Below are positions 20,350 through 28,387 of a stretch of 29,343 bases of DNA, piece after piece. The notes beneath the pieces are model-generated. The model was not told the origin of the DNA and did no database searches. It saw only the letters and a program-made list of their open reading frames with translations. Source of the stretch: Lentisphaerota bacterium (GTDB lineage Bacteria > Verrucomicrobiota > Kiritimatiellia > RFP12 > UBA3636). The position numbers were made by a program, and so were the translations under genes. The first letter of the stretch is position 1, and each line of letters opens with the position of its first letter. The DNA lies in the NCBI GenBank assembly GCA_022837245.1, contig JALHHX010000022.1, forward strand, positions 1-29,343, written 5' to 3'.

Positions 20350-22872
20350 CTAGTCTTGTTCCGGCGTGGCACTGCGCGTGGCCTCTGAACGCGCGAAGGC
20401 GGCGAGCGCGATAATTGCAAAGCAAATGGCCGCTGCGTTCCAGATGATGCTAGCCCACGAAATGTATGGGCGCAGCACCACTTCGGATTCCCCGGCATCC
20501 ACCGGGACGCATAGGAAGATGCCGTTTGCCTTGTACAGCGGGGCTTCCTCGCCGTTCACGGTTGCCACGAGCTGCAGCGGACGCATCAGGTTTTCGCGGA
20601 TGAGTAGCATGCCGGGCTTGTCTGTGGCAGCTTTGGCCATGGCGAAGTTCCCGTTCGACTCCGAAGGAGCCTTGATCCACCTGCCAGGCGTGTAAACGCG
20701 GTCGGCCGGGACGTCCTCGACATCCTCGCCGGTGACGCGCCATCCATAGTATACTGCAACTGGCGGCACCATGCCGGCAGGTTTGACCGCTGCAGCCATT
20801 GGCTGTCGAGGGTTACGCGGCGCCGTGAAACGCAGAGCGCCGTCGAAATCATAGGCCCCGGTTATAGTGCCAATGTCCTCTTTAATTGCCATTGCCATCT
20901 GCGGCTGCATGAATATCGCCCCCGCGCCCCAGAGTTTCCAATATTTAATAACCGATTCTTGATCCTTGTTAAGTTCCACAAATGATTTGACTCGCCATGA
21001 GTCAGGATCCTCGCCAGGCAGTGGGTCCATTGAGGCCAAACCCTCTGCGTTCAGTGTTTCGATGAATGGGTACGAGCCAGGTTGTCCTGTAAGGCGAAGG
21101 TACGAGAATGCCAGTCCATCGGGCGCCCCACCTCCGGTGATTGCATCATAAGCGGGGCTTTTGGCATGGGCATAAGTTTTGTCGATGGGCACCACGAATC
21201 GTCTTCCAACCTCGGCCATGTCTATTACTACTGTTGCTATGAGCAGTGCCGCAAAGACTCCTGCGGTAAAACGCCGGTTCTCGGGAGCGGAAAAAGAGAC
21301 CATGCCGATTGACGCCGCTGCGATCGCTAAAATCCAGGCACTGCGCATGAAGCCGCCTGTGTAGAGTTTTGCGAGGTTTTCCTGCGGCTGGCCGGTCGGC
21401 AATCGAAGGGAAGTCCATAGGTCGCTATGAACTGCCGGGTCGAAGAAGGAAGCGGCGACCAGGCATGCCGCGGAGGCAGTAATAGTGAGAATCATCGTGA
21501 TTTTGCCGGCTTTTTTAAGATGGGGTTCCGTGCCTGGTGTTGGCTTTTTAATCAGGCGCGTTATTCCAATCGCGAATAAAATTGAGAGTGCGACCTCCGT
21601 CAGGTGGACGAATTTCAAGGGACCCCGCACTTTATCCATGAATGGTAGCGCATAGAAAACCTTGTAGATCGGCGTATAGCGGCCCATCGCCAGAAGAATG
21701 CAAACAATGGCGGCCGCGGTCCAGAAGAATGTGATTCCCATTAGATTTTCAGAGGCGGGGGTCTCTGCGCCATCAGTTTCCGTGGCGTTGCCACCCCGTT
21801 TGCGGAAAGAGAGCGTTATGGCCGCGACAAGCGCGAAGAGTGCCAGCGCAGACTGCGTCGCGCCAAGGTATATCGTGTGCTGGCGATAGTTTGGGAAGCC
21901 CTGTTTAGTCTCTTCCCAGCCCAGTGTCTGCCCGATGCGCCCCCAGTAGGGCAGGTTGCGGTTGAATGAATCTAGTCCGCGTATGCAGGGGGCGAAAAAC
22001 TCCGCCATATCTTCTGGTGGCAGGCTCCAATTCGTGGCGAAAATCCATTGTGCCTCCTTTTCCTCCTTGATTTGTTCTGCGGTTTTGGCTGCGGCCCCGG
22101 CAACGGTGCCGCCGGGTAGTGTCGCGCCCTGTGTTAAGCTTTGCAGCTGCTTTTCACGGCCAGCCAATGCCACGTTGAACATATTTTCAACAGTGCGGCG
22201 ACCGAGGACTACGAACACGACGGTCATGACGGCGATGCCAAAGAGGTGTTTCCGCCAATAGGTTCTTGCATATTTTTTGAAGCCGGCTCGACGTGTCGTT
22301 TGTATTAACCGGAACAGCCCATATGCGGCGAGTAGCATCATGAGCACAACGAACACGTCTGGCTGGTGCGCGATTCCAACCAGGGCGCAGATTGCGAGCA
22401 GGGTGAAATGAAACCACCTTGGGCGTGTCAGCGCCCGTTCGAAGAGGGCGAACATGAGTATGACGTTCGGCATCATTATGAAATATCCGCGGTGGCCTGC
22501 GTTGAAGAGTGTGAAATGGTATCCGGAAAACGCCATGGCCATTCCGCCGGCGAAGCAGGCCGCGGCAGGCAACCCGACAGTGTGGAGATAGGCGCCCATG
22601 GCGAGGGCAAGCAATGCGGTCGATAGGATGAAACTCAGTTCATGGTACGCAGGAGGGGGCAGGATCTTGAGAAAATCGTCGTGCGTGAAGATAGTGGCCG
22701 TCCCGTTCATCCACGGGAGCATGCGCCGCAGCAGGCTGGTGATCCCAAACGATGGCGCGGCGTCGGGTGCCTGCATCTCAGAATAATAAGGGAGCACGTC
22801 TATAAAGACTACAGCGCACACGGCGAAAGCGGTCAAAAAAAGAAAGATAGGCCAAAAGCGTTTGAGTTTCAT
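20350..22872 (-). CDS. YfhO-like large multi-pass membrane protein
   Basis: The protein has 840 residues. It has about a dozen or more membrane helices, starting with a signal-anchor-like helix (FWPIFLFLTAFAVCAVVF). The first half has the pattern LSFILSTALLALAMGAYL, MAFSGYHFTLFNAGHRGYF of YfhO-type proteins, which share the GT-C glycosyltransferase-like fold. A large soluble region follows (about 560-800), then a last helix (ISWASIIWNAAAICFAIIAL). Relatives are linked to cell-envelope polymer or teichoic-acid glycosylation, but the substrate is unknown here. It is monocistronic, convergent with the ftsB-like gene, with its own promoter at 22912-22940. Confidence 0.65.
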   Translation of the reverse strand: MKLKRFWPIFLFLTAFAVCAVVFIDVLPYYSEMQAPDAAPSFGITSLLRRMLPWMNGTATIFTHDDFLKILPPPAYHELSFILSTALLALAMGAYLHTVGLPAAACFAGGMAMAFSGYHFTLFNAGHRGYFIMMPNVILMFALFERALTRPRWFHFTLLAICALVGIAHQPDVFVVLMMLLAAYGLFRLIQTTRRAGFKKYARTYWRKHLFGIAVMTVVFVVLGRRTVENMFNVALAGREKQLQSLTQGATLPGGTVAGAAAKTAEQIKEEKEAQWIFATNWSLPPEDMAEFFAPCIRGLDSFNRNLPYWGRIGQTLGWEETKQGFPNYRQHTIYLGATQSALALFALVAAITLSFRKRGGNATETDGAETPASENLMGITFFWTAAAIVCILLAMGRYTPIYKVFYALPFMDKVRGPLKFVHLTEVALSILFAIGITRLIKKPTPGTEPHLKKAGKITMILTITASAACLVAASFFDPAVHSDLWTSLRLPTGQPQENLAKLYTGGFMRSAWILAIAAASIGMVSFSAPENRRFTAGVFAALLIATVVIDMAEVGRRFVVPIDKTYAHAKSPAYDAITGGGAPDGLAFSYLRLTGQPGSYPFIETLNAEGLASMDPLPGEDPDSWRVKSFVELNKDQESVIKYWKLWGAGAIFMQPQMAMAIKEDIGTITGAYDFDGALRFTAPRNPRQPMAAAVKPAGMVPPVAVYYGWRVTGEDVEDVPADRVYTPGRWIKAPSESNGNFAMAKAATDKPGMLLIRENLMRPLQLVATVNGEEAPLYKANGIFLCVPVDAGESEVVLRPYISWASIIWNAAAICFAIIALAAFARSEATRSATPEQD

Positions 22873-22911
22873 TTGGGATTTTTTATTCCGTGGATTCGGT
22901 TAATTGCTTGA

Positions 22912-22940
22912 AGTCTAGCAGAAAACCTTTACGATGACAA
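22912..22940 (-). promoter_or_regulatory. Promoter of the YfhO-like gene
   Basis: On the minus strand TTGTCA (22940-22935), a 17-bp spacer and TAGACT (22917-22912) predict a start near 22905, about 33 nt before the ATG at 22872. Confidence 0.55.
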
Positions 22941-23192
22941 ACTGGGAATCGTGGGGGAGGGGGATTGGGTGCTAGAACGAGTGCCTACATTTGTGCGCAT
23001 GCGCATATTTTTGTATGCATCTTGTTGAACCACAATGGTTTAAAACCGAAAAAACATGGAAAATTTCAGCTTGAATTCTAGGGCGAGAAGATGTAACATG
23101 AAAGCTTTTCTTCTTTTTCAGGTTAATTCCTGGCGGTTTATGGCGTTCAGGTCTGACTGTTTTTTTCATAGTACGTTTGAGGTTATTTTGAC
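22941..23192. other. Intergenic region between divergent membrane-protein genes
   Basis: I see no gene in this stretch. It holds a perfect 12-bp palindrome TGCGCATGCGCA (22994-23005) followed by TATTTTTG, and a short hairpin AACCA/TGGTT with a CAA loop (23028-23040). A short plus-strand frame at 23056-23238 has no start signal and poor composition, so I do not call it. Confidence 0.6.
23071..23099 (+). promoter_or_regulatory. Candidate promoter of the transporter/ABC/peptidase operon
   Basis: TTGAAT (23071-23076), a 17-bp spacer and TAACAT (23094-23099) would give a leader of about 87 nt before the ATG at 23193. Confidence 0.4.
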
Positions 23193-23855
23193 ATGGAAAG
23201 TTCAACGCCTTCGGGATGCGAACAGGGCAGGGTATTGACCTGGCGTTCCCTTTTGTTTGGGATTCTGGGCGTCCTTCTGATGTCCGGGCTGGCCGGTTAC
23301 CACGATCAGGTGCTTGAAGGCACGCTGATGATCGGCAACCACATACCCGCCGGCGCGTTTTCGTACTTCATACTTCTGGGCCTGGGCTGGAACGGTATCT
23401 GGGGTTTGCTGGACAGGCTGTTCAAGGCCGAGGGCAGGGTGCGTCGTGCGATGTCCTTATCCTCCCGTGAACTTATTCTGGTGATGGTGATGACGCTTGT
23501 GGCGTGTTTCCCGCCTACATCGGGTTTGTTCCGTTATTTCCACCGCATGCTGATGCTGCCCTGGTATTTTCTGAGCAACCATGCTGACTGGCAGAGCTAC
23601 GGGCTTCTTTCCGAACATTTGCGTCCGGAGCTTTTCCCAGAGCCATGGTTGGGGCAGGGTATAGAGTCTGTCCCAGCCGCCGAATATCAGCGGGTTTACA
23701 CGAACTTTTTCACGGGACTGGCGCGGGGGTCGGAGACAACCCCCCTCTGGGAACTACCTTTGGACGCATGGGTGCGCCCGCTAATGGGCAGTGGGCCGTG
23801 CACGAGCAACTTAGCTATCCCGTGGCACAAGTGGCTAGCAGCTTTTGCGACATGA
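23193..23855 (+). CDS. N-terminal fragment of a large multi-pass membrane protein (frameshifted)
   Basis: This 220-codon frame starts at an ATG with GAGG 10 nt upstream. It encodes two or three membrane helices (LLFGILGVLLMSGLAGYHD; FSYFILLGLGWNGIWGLLD; ELILVMVMTLVAC) and a conserved-looking loop with PLWELPLDAWVRPLM. After that, near 23783, the homologous sequence continues in the +2 frame, and this frame ends in about 22 unrelated residues. The closest families I know are large oligopeptide-transporter-like proteins called DUF6785/DUF6784 in planctomycete and verrucomicrobial genomes. The break could be a real mutation or an assembly error. Confidence 0.55.
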   Translation: MESSTPSGCEQGRVLTWRSLLFGILGVLLMSGLAGYHDQVLEGTLMIGNHIPAGAFSYFILLGLGWNGIWGLLDRLFKAEGRVRRAMSLSSRELILVMVMTLVACFPPTSGLFRYFHRMLMLPWYFLSNHADWQSYGLLSEHLRPELFPEPWLGQGIESVPAAEYQRVYTNFFTGLARGSETTPLWELPLDAWVRPLMGSGPCTSNLAIPWHKWLAAFAT

Positions 23856-25312
23856 AAGGGAGCGGTGGGCGCGGAGTGCCGGATATCTTCAAGAACCGCC
23901 TTTTCTGGTGGGGGTTCGTGCCCATATTCACACTGCTGCTGCTTGACTATCTTGCGCTGAGGTATCCTAGCTCTGTGCCGAGGATTGCGGAGTCAATGCC
24001 GGATTTCAAGCGCTGGACATTGCCCGTAACGACTAAGATTCCGATATTGCGCAACGTGCCGGACGTCTGGTGCCTGAACACGCAGACCATATATTTCACC
24101 ATTGTCGGGCTGGCGTTTTTCGTCAGCTCCGAGGTAAGCCTCACACTTGGGCTCGCCCCGATCCTTCTAGCCATCTTCGGGTCGTTTTATTTTCTGGGGA
24201 CTGGCACTGCGCTGCAGTCTTCAAGCATCGTAACCAGCCGTGCCGGCGCCTACGTGGGCTTCGCGATAATGCTATTCTACACGGGACGTCATTACTATCT
24301 TGGTGTCCTTGCTCGCGCCATCGGTCTAAAGCGCATGAAAAATGATGATGGCGAAGCCGGGGAGCACGACTGGGGCGACGACGTCTCCGTGCTGGCGGCG
24401 CGCGTTCTGATACTAGCTTTCATTGGCTTTACGATTGTCCTCTCATGGATGTGCCAGTCGTGGGTGATCGCCATTTTCTACAGTCTTCTGCTGATGATCC
24501 TGTATATGGTGATTTCTAGAATCGTCTGCGAAAGCGGCATTCCCTTCGTCCAGTGCAACTGGGAGCCTGCCCCGATCCTGCTCAAGATTCTGGGGCCGGC
24601 CGCCATGGGACCCAAGGCAATGACTTTCTCTCTCTGGAGCACGGGCATCCTGGCGCAGGATCCACGCGAATCGCTGATGCCGTATGTGGCGACGGGCATC
24701 AAGCTCTCGGAGGACGCCGGTCTGAAGCTCAAGCGCGTCTTCACGGTAATCGTTGTGTCCGTTGTGGTGGCGATGGTGGTCGCGTTCCTCAGTTCCACTT
24801 ATTCACTTTACAACTACAAATCCACGTTAGATGGTTGGGCGGCGGTGCACATCCCGCAGCTTTACCTCAACCAGGCGGCGATAAACATGAGCGCAATGGA
24901 CGCCGTGGGCGTCCTGGAGGCGAGCGAGGCGGCCACGCCTCTGCAGCGTCTCAAGATGATCGACGGGGCGCCGCTCGACACTCGTTATTTCTTCTATGGC
25001 GCCGTCGCTGTGCTGGTATGCACGATGCTGCGCTTCCGCTTCACCAAATTTCCGCTGCACCCCGTGCTGTTCCTGATGGTTGGCACTTACCCCATATCCG
25101 GCACGTGGGGGTCTTTTTTGCTGGGGTGGTTCATAAAGACGCTCGTCGTCAAATTCGGAGGCGGCGGTGTATACAACAAAATGAAGCCACTTTTCGTGGG
25201 TGTCATCGTCGGCGAGCTTGTAATGGTCGGGCTGACGCTGTTCATCGATTTCTTCTACTTCTTCCGTGTCGGAACACCCGTCCCGGTCAAGTATATCATC
25301 ATGCCCGGTTGA
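23768..25312 (+). CDS. C-terminal fragment of the same multi-pass membrane protein
   Basis: Family-like sequence resumes at GQWAVHEQLSYPVAQVAS (about 23786) in the frame of this fragment. It continues through FKNRLFWWGFVPIF and some ten membrane helices to 25312. The first in-frame ATGs are 23645, 23768 and 23852; the last overlaps the stop of the upstream fragment in an ATGA and could allow coupled translation. Relatives carry an extra membrane helix and a basic motif between the RPL and QW elements, which seem absent, so the lesion looks like a deletion that changed frame. The intact protein would be a solute, probably peptide, transporter; this is a weak inference. Confidence 0.55.
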   Translation: MGAPANGQWAVHEQLSYPVAQVASSFCDMKGSGGRGVPDIFKNRLFWWGFVPIFTLLLLDYLALRYPSSVPRIAESMPDFKRWTLPVTTKIPILRNVPDVWCLNTQTIYFTIVGLAFFVSSEVSLTLGLAPILLAIFGSFYFLGTGTALQSSSIVTSRAGAYVGFAIMLFYTGRHYYLGVLARAIGLKRMKNDDGEAGEHDWGDDVSVLAARVLILAFIGFTIVLSWMCQSWVIAIFYSLLLMILYMVISRIVCESGIPFVQCNWEPAPILLKILGPAAMGPKAMTFSLWSTGILAQDPRESLMPYVATGIKLSEDAGLKLKRVFTVIVVSVVVAMVVAFLSSTYSLYNYKSTLDGWAAVHIPQLYLNQAAINMSAMDAVGVLEASEAATPLQRLKMIDGAPLDTRYFFYGAVAVLVCTMLRFRFTKFPLHPVLFLMVGTYPISGTWGSFLLGWFIKTLVVKFGGGGVYNKMKPLFVGVIVGELVMVGLTLFIDFFYFFRVGTPVPVKYIIMPG

Positions 25313-25354
25313 TGGCGGGCGTTGTTCCATGGGTTTTAATTTCGGAATTTGAAT

Positions 25355-26854
25355 ATGAACGGCATCGCACGAGAATACCGGGAAATAGACGTAAAAAAAC
25401 AGCATAGCATGTCTCTTCGTGAGACGTTCGAGCTGTGTTTGAAGGGTGTCCGCCACAGGTTGCTCAGGTCGCTTTTGACCCTCGCGGTCGTGGTGCTGGC
25501 AGTGGCCTTTTTCATGTTCCTGCTGGCCGAGAGCATGTTTATCCGCTCGACAGGGCGTGGGGTGGCGGCGGAAGGGGAACACCAGCGCGCCTCGCAGCAG
25601 CTCATGAACCAGATGTTCTCGCCAGCCACCGACATGGCAACCGTCAGACGTCTCGCCAATGCCCGGAAGGATGGCGACCAGGAGGCGTTCGCCGAGTTTT
25701 CCCGCCTGACCGGAACCTCGGCCGAAGAACTCGACCGCTTGGCGACGTCCGCCGAAAAGGAGCGATTGTACATCGAATGGCTGGCAAATATTCCGACCGG
25801 CAACCGCACCGTGCTCATACACAAGACATCGGGACGCGCGGCATTCGACTACATTTTGAAAGATGTGGGCGCCTTCAAGACAAAAATCGAGCCCATGCTC
25901 GGCATCCGCGCACCGGGCGGACTCGACCAGCTGCTGGGATTCCTGGACGGTTACCCCGAATATAAGGAAGACATCAGCACCATAACGAGCAAGTGGAACG
26001 ATAAGGTGGCGCAAGCCAATGAGATATTGCGAAATGCCAAAGGCGGGGAATCCGTATCCGATTCCAGATGGATAATCGAGACTGTTCCCGAAGAGCTTGA
26101 GGCGTGGCGCGGACAGCTGGAGGCGCTCGGTTTCTCGTTCAGCAAGGATGATTTGGCGCTTATGCGTGATCAGTTCATGGCCGTAGAGGAGTCCGACGCG
26201 GTCTTCGCCATGCTTAACACTAAGGAAGTCCGCGAAGCTTGGACGCGCGAATTCCGCGAATCCACTCCTTCGGCGGCGGAGCAGAAGGCTGTGCGTCTCG
26301 GTGACGAACGCGCGCAGAAAATCCTGGCCTCCCATTTCGACCCCGCCACGCTTAACCGCGTCGCGGCCAAGACCGCGTATGACACGAGACTATCCGGTCT
26401 GGAGCGCAAGCTGGCCCCTTCGCTAGCCGGCGACGAAGCCATACTGGGGCTCAGCCCCCGCCAGTTCTTCCTGCTTGCAATTTCGTTCCTCGTCTGCATG
26501 GTCGGCATTACGAACGCGATGCTGATGTCTATAACCGAGCGTTTCCGTGAAATAGCCACGATGAAATGCCTAGGCGCGACGGACACGTACATCCTGGTGC
26601 AGTTCATGATGGAAGCGGCGATGCAGGGCTTCGTGGGCGGCATTCTCGGAGTGGTGATTGGATTCGTCATAGCGGCGCTGCGCTCGTGGACAAACTTTAA
26701 TTTCTATCTTTTTGAATACTGGCCTGGAGGAGACATAGCAGTCTGCTCCTTGGTTTCGCTGCTGGCGGGCGTGCTCCTTGCCATGCTGGCTTCAATTGTG
26801 CCTTCGTGGATCGCATCCCGTATGGCGCCAATGGACGCAATGAGGGTAGAGTAA
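25355..26854 (+). CDS. FtsX-type ABC permease with a large atypical extracytoplasmic domain
   Basis: From the ATG at 25355 the protein has 499 residues (a TTG two codons earlier is possible). A first helix near 41-63 (LLTLAVVVLAVAFFMFLL) is followed by about 320 residues of helical, charged extracytoplasmic sequence unlike the usual MacB-PCD beta domain. Three C-terminal helices include FFLLAISFLVCMVGITNAML, and the coupling region is ITERFREIATMKCLGATDTYI, ending in SRMAPMDAMRVE. Its stop and the ATPase start overlap (TAATG), so they form one ABC3-type transporter. The unusual outer domain should determine what it touches, perhaps the adjacent membrane protein or peptidase-like protein. Confidence 0.85.
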   Translation: MNGIAREYREIDVKKQHSMSLRETFELCLKGVRHRLLRSLLTLAVVVLAVAFFMFLLAESMFIRSTGRGVAAEGEHQRASQQLMNQMFSPATDMATVRRLANARKDGDQEAFAEFSRLTGTSAEELDRLATSAEKERLYIEWLANIPTGNRTVLIHKTSGRAAFDYILKDVGAFKTKIEPMLGIRAPGGLDQLLGFLDGYPEYKEDISTITSKWNDKVAQANEILRNAKGGESVSDSRWIIETVPEELEAWRGQLEALGFSFSKDDLALMRDQFMAVEESDAVFAMLNTKEVREAWTREFRESTPSAAEQKAVRLGDERAQKILASHFDPATLNRVAAKTAYDTRLSGLERKLAPSLAGDEAILGLSPRQFFLLAISFLVCMVGITNAMLMSITERFREIATMKCLGATDTYILVQFMMEAAMQGFVGGILGVVIGFVIAALRSWTNFNFYLFEYWPGGDIAVCSLVSLLAGVLLAMLASIVPSWIASRMAPMDAMRVE

Positions 26855-27621
26855 TGGATTTTGATTTCGAAAAATACGCCGCAGGCAGGGAGGTTCTCGT
26901 TTCGGTGCACAACATCCGGCGCATTTTCATGCGCGGCGAAGAGGAGGTGCACGCTCTCAACGGGATCAACCTTGAGATATACCGTGGCGAGTATATATGC
27001 GTGATGGGGCCTTCGGGCTCGGGCAAGACGACGTTCTTCAACATGGTGGGCGGCCTCGATTCGCCCACAAGCGGACGCGTTTTCATAGAGGGCGTCGATA
27101 TGGCGCAGCTAAATGCCGAGGAGCTGGCGTTCCTACGCTGCCGCAAGATCGGGTACGTTTTTCAGCAGTTCAACCTTAACACGGTCATGACGGCACTTGA
27201 GAACGTCACGTTGCCGATGGTTTTTGCCGGAGTGTCCTCCGACGAAGCGCGCGCCCGTGGAATGGCGCTTCTCGCAAAGGTTGGCCTCGCTGACCGCTGG
27301 AGCCACACGCCTAAGGAGATGTCTGGAGGGCAGATGCAGCGCGTGGCGATCGCCCGCTCGCTTGCGAACAATCCCTCGATTTTGCTTTGCGACGAGCCCA
27401 CCGGCAACCTCGACCTCAAGACCGGCAAGGAGATACACTGGCTGCTGCACGATTTGAACAAGATCGACGGAGTAACGATAATTTGCGCGACCCACGACCA
27501 CAATATGCTGTCTGTATCAGACCGCATGGTGTGGATTTCAGATGGGCAGATCGAACGCATTGCGGCGCGCGAGGACGTGAAGATCGAGAAGGCGAGCCTG
27601 GGAGCCCACGATGACGATTAA
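26854..27621 (+). CDS. ABC transporter ATPase partner of the FtsX-type permease
   Basis: The protein has 255 residues. Walker A GPSGSGKTT (52-60), Q-loop FQQFNLN, signature MSGGQMQR, Walker B ILLCDEPTGNLD and switch His in CATHDHN are all intact, so ATP hydrolysis is expected. An earlier frame start at 26806 would overlap the permease by 49 nt and is rejected in favour of the TAATG coupling. The gene overlaps the next one by 11 nt. Confidence 0.93.
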   Translation: MDFDFEKYAAGREVLVSVHNIRRIFMRGEEEVHALNGINLEIYRGEYICVMGPSGSGKTTFFNMVGGLDSPTSGRVFIEGVDMAQLNAEELAFLRCRKIGYVFQQFNLNTVMTALENVTLPMVFAGVSSDEARARGMALLAKVGLADRWSHTPKEMSGGQMQRVAIARSLANNPSILLCDEPTGNLDLKTGKEIHWLLHDLNKIDGVTIICATHDHNMLSVSDRMVWISDGQIERIAAREDVKIEKASLGAHDDD

Positions 27622-28387
27622 TAATTCTATGATTTCGACACTATCCAATTTCGTTGGGCGCAGCGCGCGCTTTATGGCCTGCGCGCTGCTCTCCGTCTCC
27701 ATCGCTCATTATGCCCGGGCCCAGGCTGGTGCCGATGCTGGCGCAACCAACGGCTCCTCAACGGTCTACAGTCGGCTTTATTCGGAGTTTTCCAAGTACC
27801 CGCACCGTATCGCGGGAAGCGAAAATCTTGAGAACAGCTTCAAGGCAATCGAGCGCGAGTTCGAGGCGGTTGGAGTGGCGGCGCACCGCCAGGAGTTTAT
27901 GACGCTCGTGCAGGACACGGAGGATTGCAGCTTCACGTACGGCGGCAACCCGGTCGACGGCGTCTATATGGTCGATAACGGCCCAGCGCCTTTCGTGCTC
28001 GACGAGCCTCTTGAGGGGCCTGTCGTCTACGCAGGTAACGGCTCGCTCAAGGCCATTGACGGCAAAGACGTTCAGGGCACAATCGCAGTGGTCGACGCCG
28101 CGTTGCCTGAGGCGACTGTTTCGGAACTTTTCATGCGAGGTGCAAAGGCAGTCGTGATCGTGGGCGACGAGACAATCGACCAATGGCGCTTGTCCCGGCT
28201 GAATTACTCGACCGTGTCGCTCGTGCCGCGCCTTTACATCTCGCGCGAGGCGGCGGATGCCGCTGGGCTGCTCACGGCGGACGGGAGCGAGGCTGGCACT
28301 ATCCATGCGCGTTCGGTTCTTGTGGATCGCAAAACGTGCAACCTCTGGCGCGGCGAATGCCGCGTTGCTGGCGGATGTCGCGATTGA
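27611..28387 (+). CDS. N-terminal part of an exported M28-like peptidase-fold protein (frameshifted)
   Basis: The ATG at 27611 has GGGAG 6 nt upstream and overlaps the ATPase gene. The product has an N-terminal signal peptide (FMACALLSVSIAHYARAQA, about 20-38), a segment typical of M28 peptidases (YSEFSKYPHRIAGSENLENS), and a PA-like domain (about 110-230: VVYAGNGSLKAIDGKDVQGTIAVVD). After RSVLVDRK the frame runs into a TGA at 28385. The homologous sequence continues in the +1 frame, most simply if the AAAA at 28331-28334 carries one extra base. It is the last gene of the transporter operon. Confidence 0.65.
   Translation: MTINNSMISTLSNFVGRSARFMACALLSVSIAHYARAQAGADAGATNGSSTVYSRLYSEFSKYPHRIAGSENLENSFKAIEREFEAVGVAAHRQEFMTLVQDTEDCSFTYGGNPVDGVYMVDNGPAPFVLDEPLEGPVVYAGNGSLKAIDGKDVQGTIAVVDAALPEATVSELFMRGAKAVVIVGDETIDQWRLSRLNYSTVSLVPRLYISREAADAAGLLTADGSEAGTIHARSVLVDRKTCNLWRGECRVAGGCRD

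Noticed and set aside
23056..23238. 60-codon ORF upstream of the transporter gene
   Set aside because: No ribosome-binding site, overlaps the next gene, and lies over a candidate promoter.
24827..26335. 502-codon minus-strand frame
   Set aside because: It is antisense to the transporter and FtsX-permease genes, is rich in His, Arg and Gln, and has no family features; it mirrors GC-rich codon structure.
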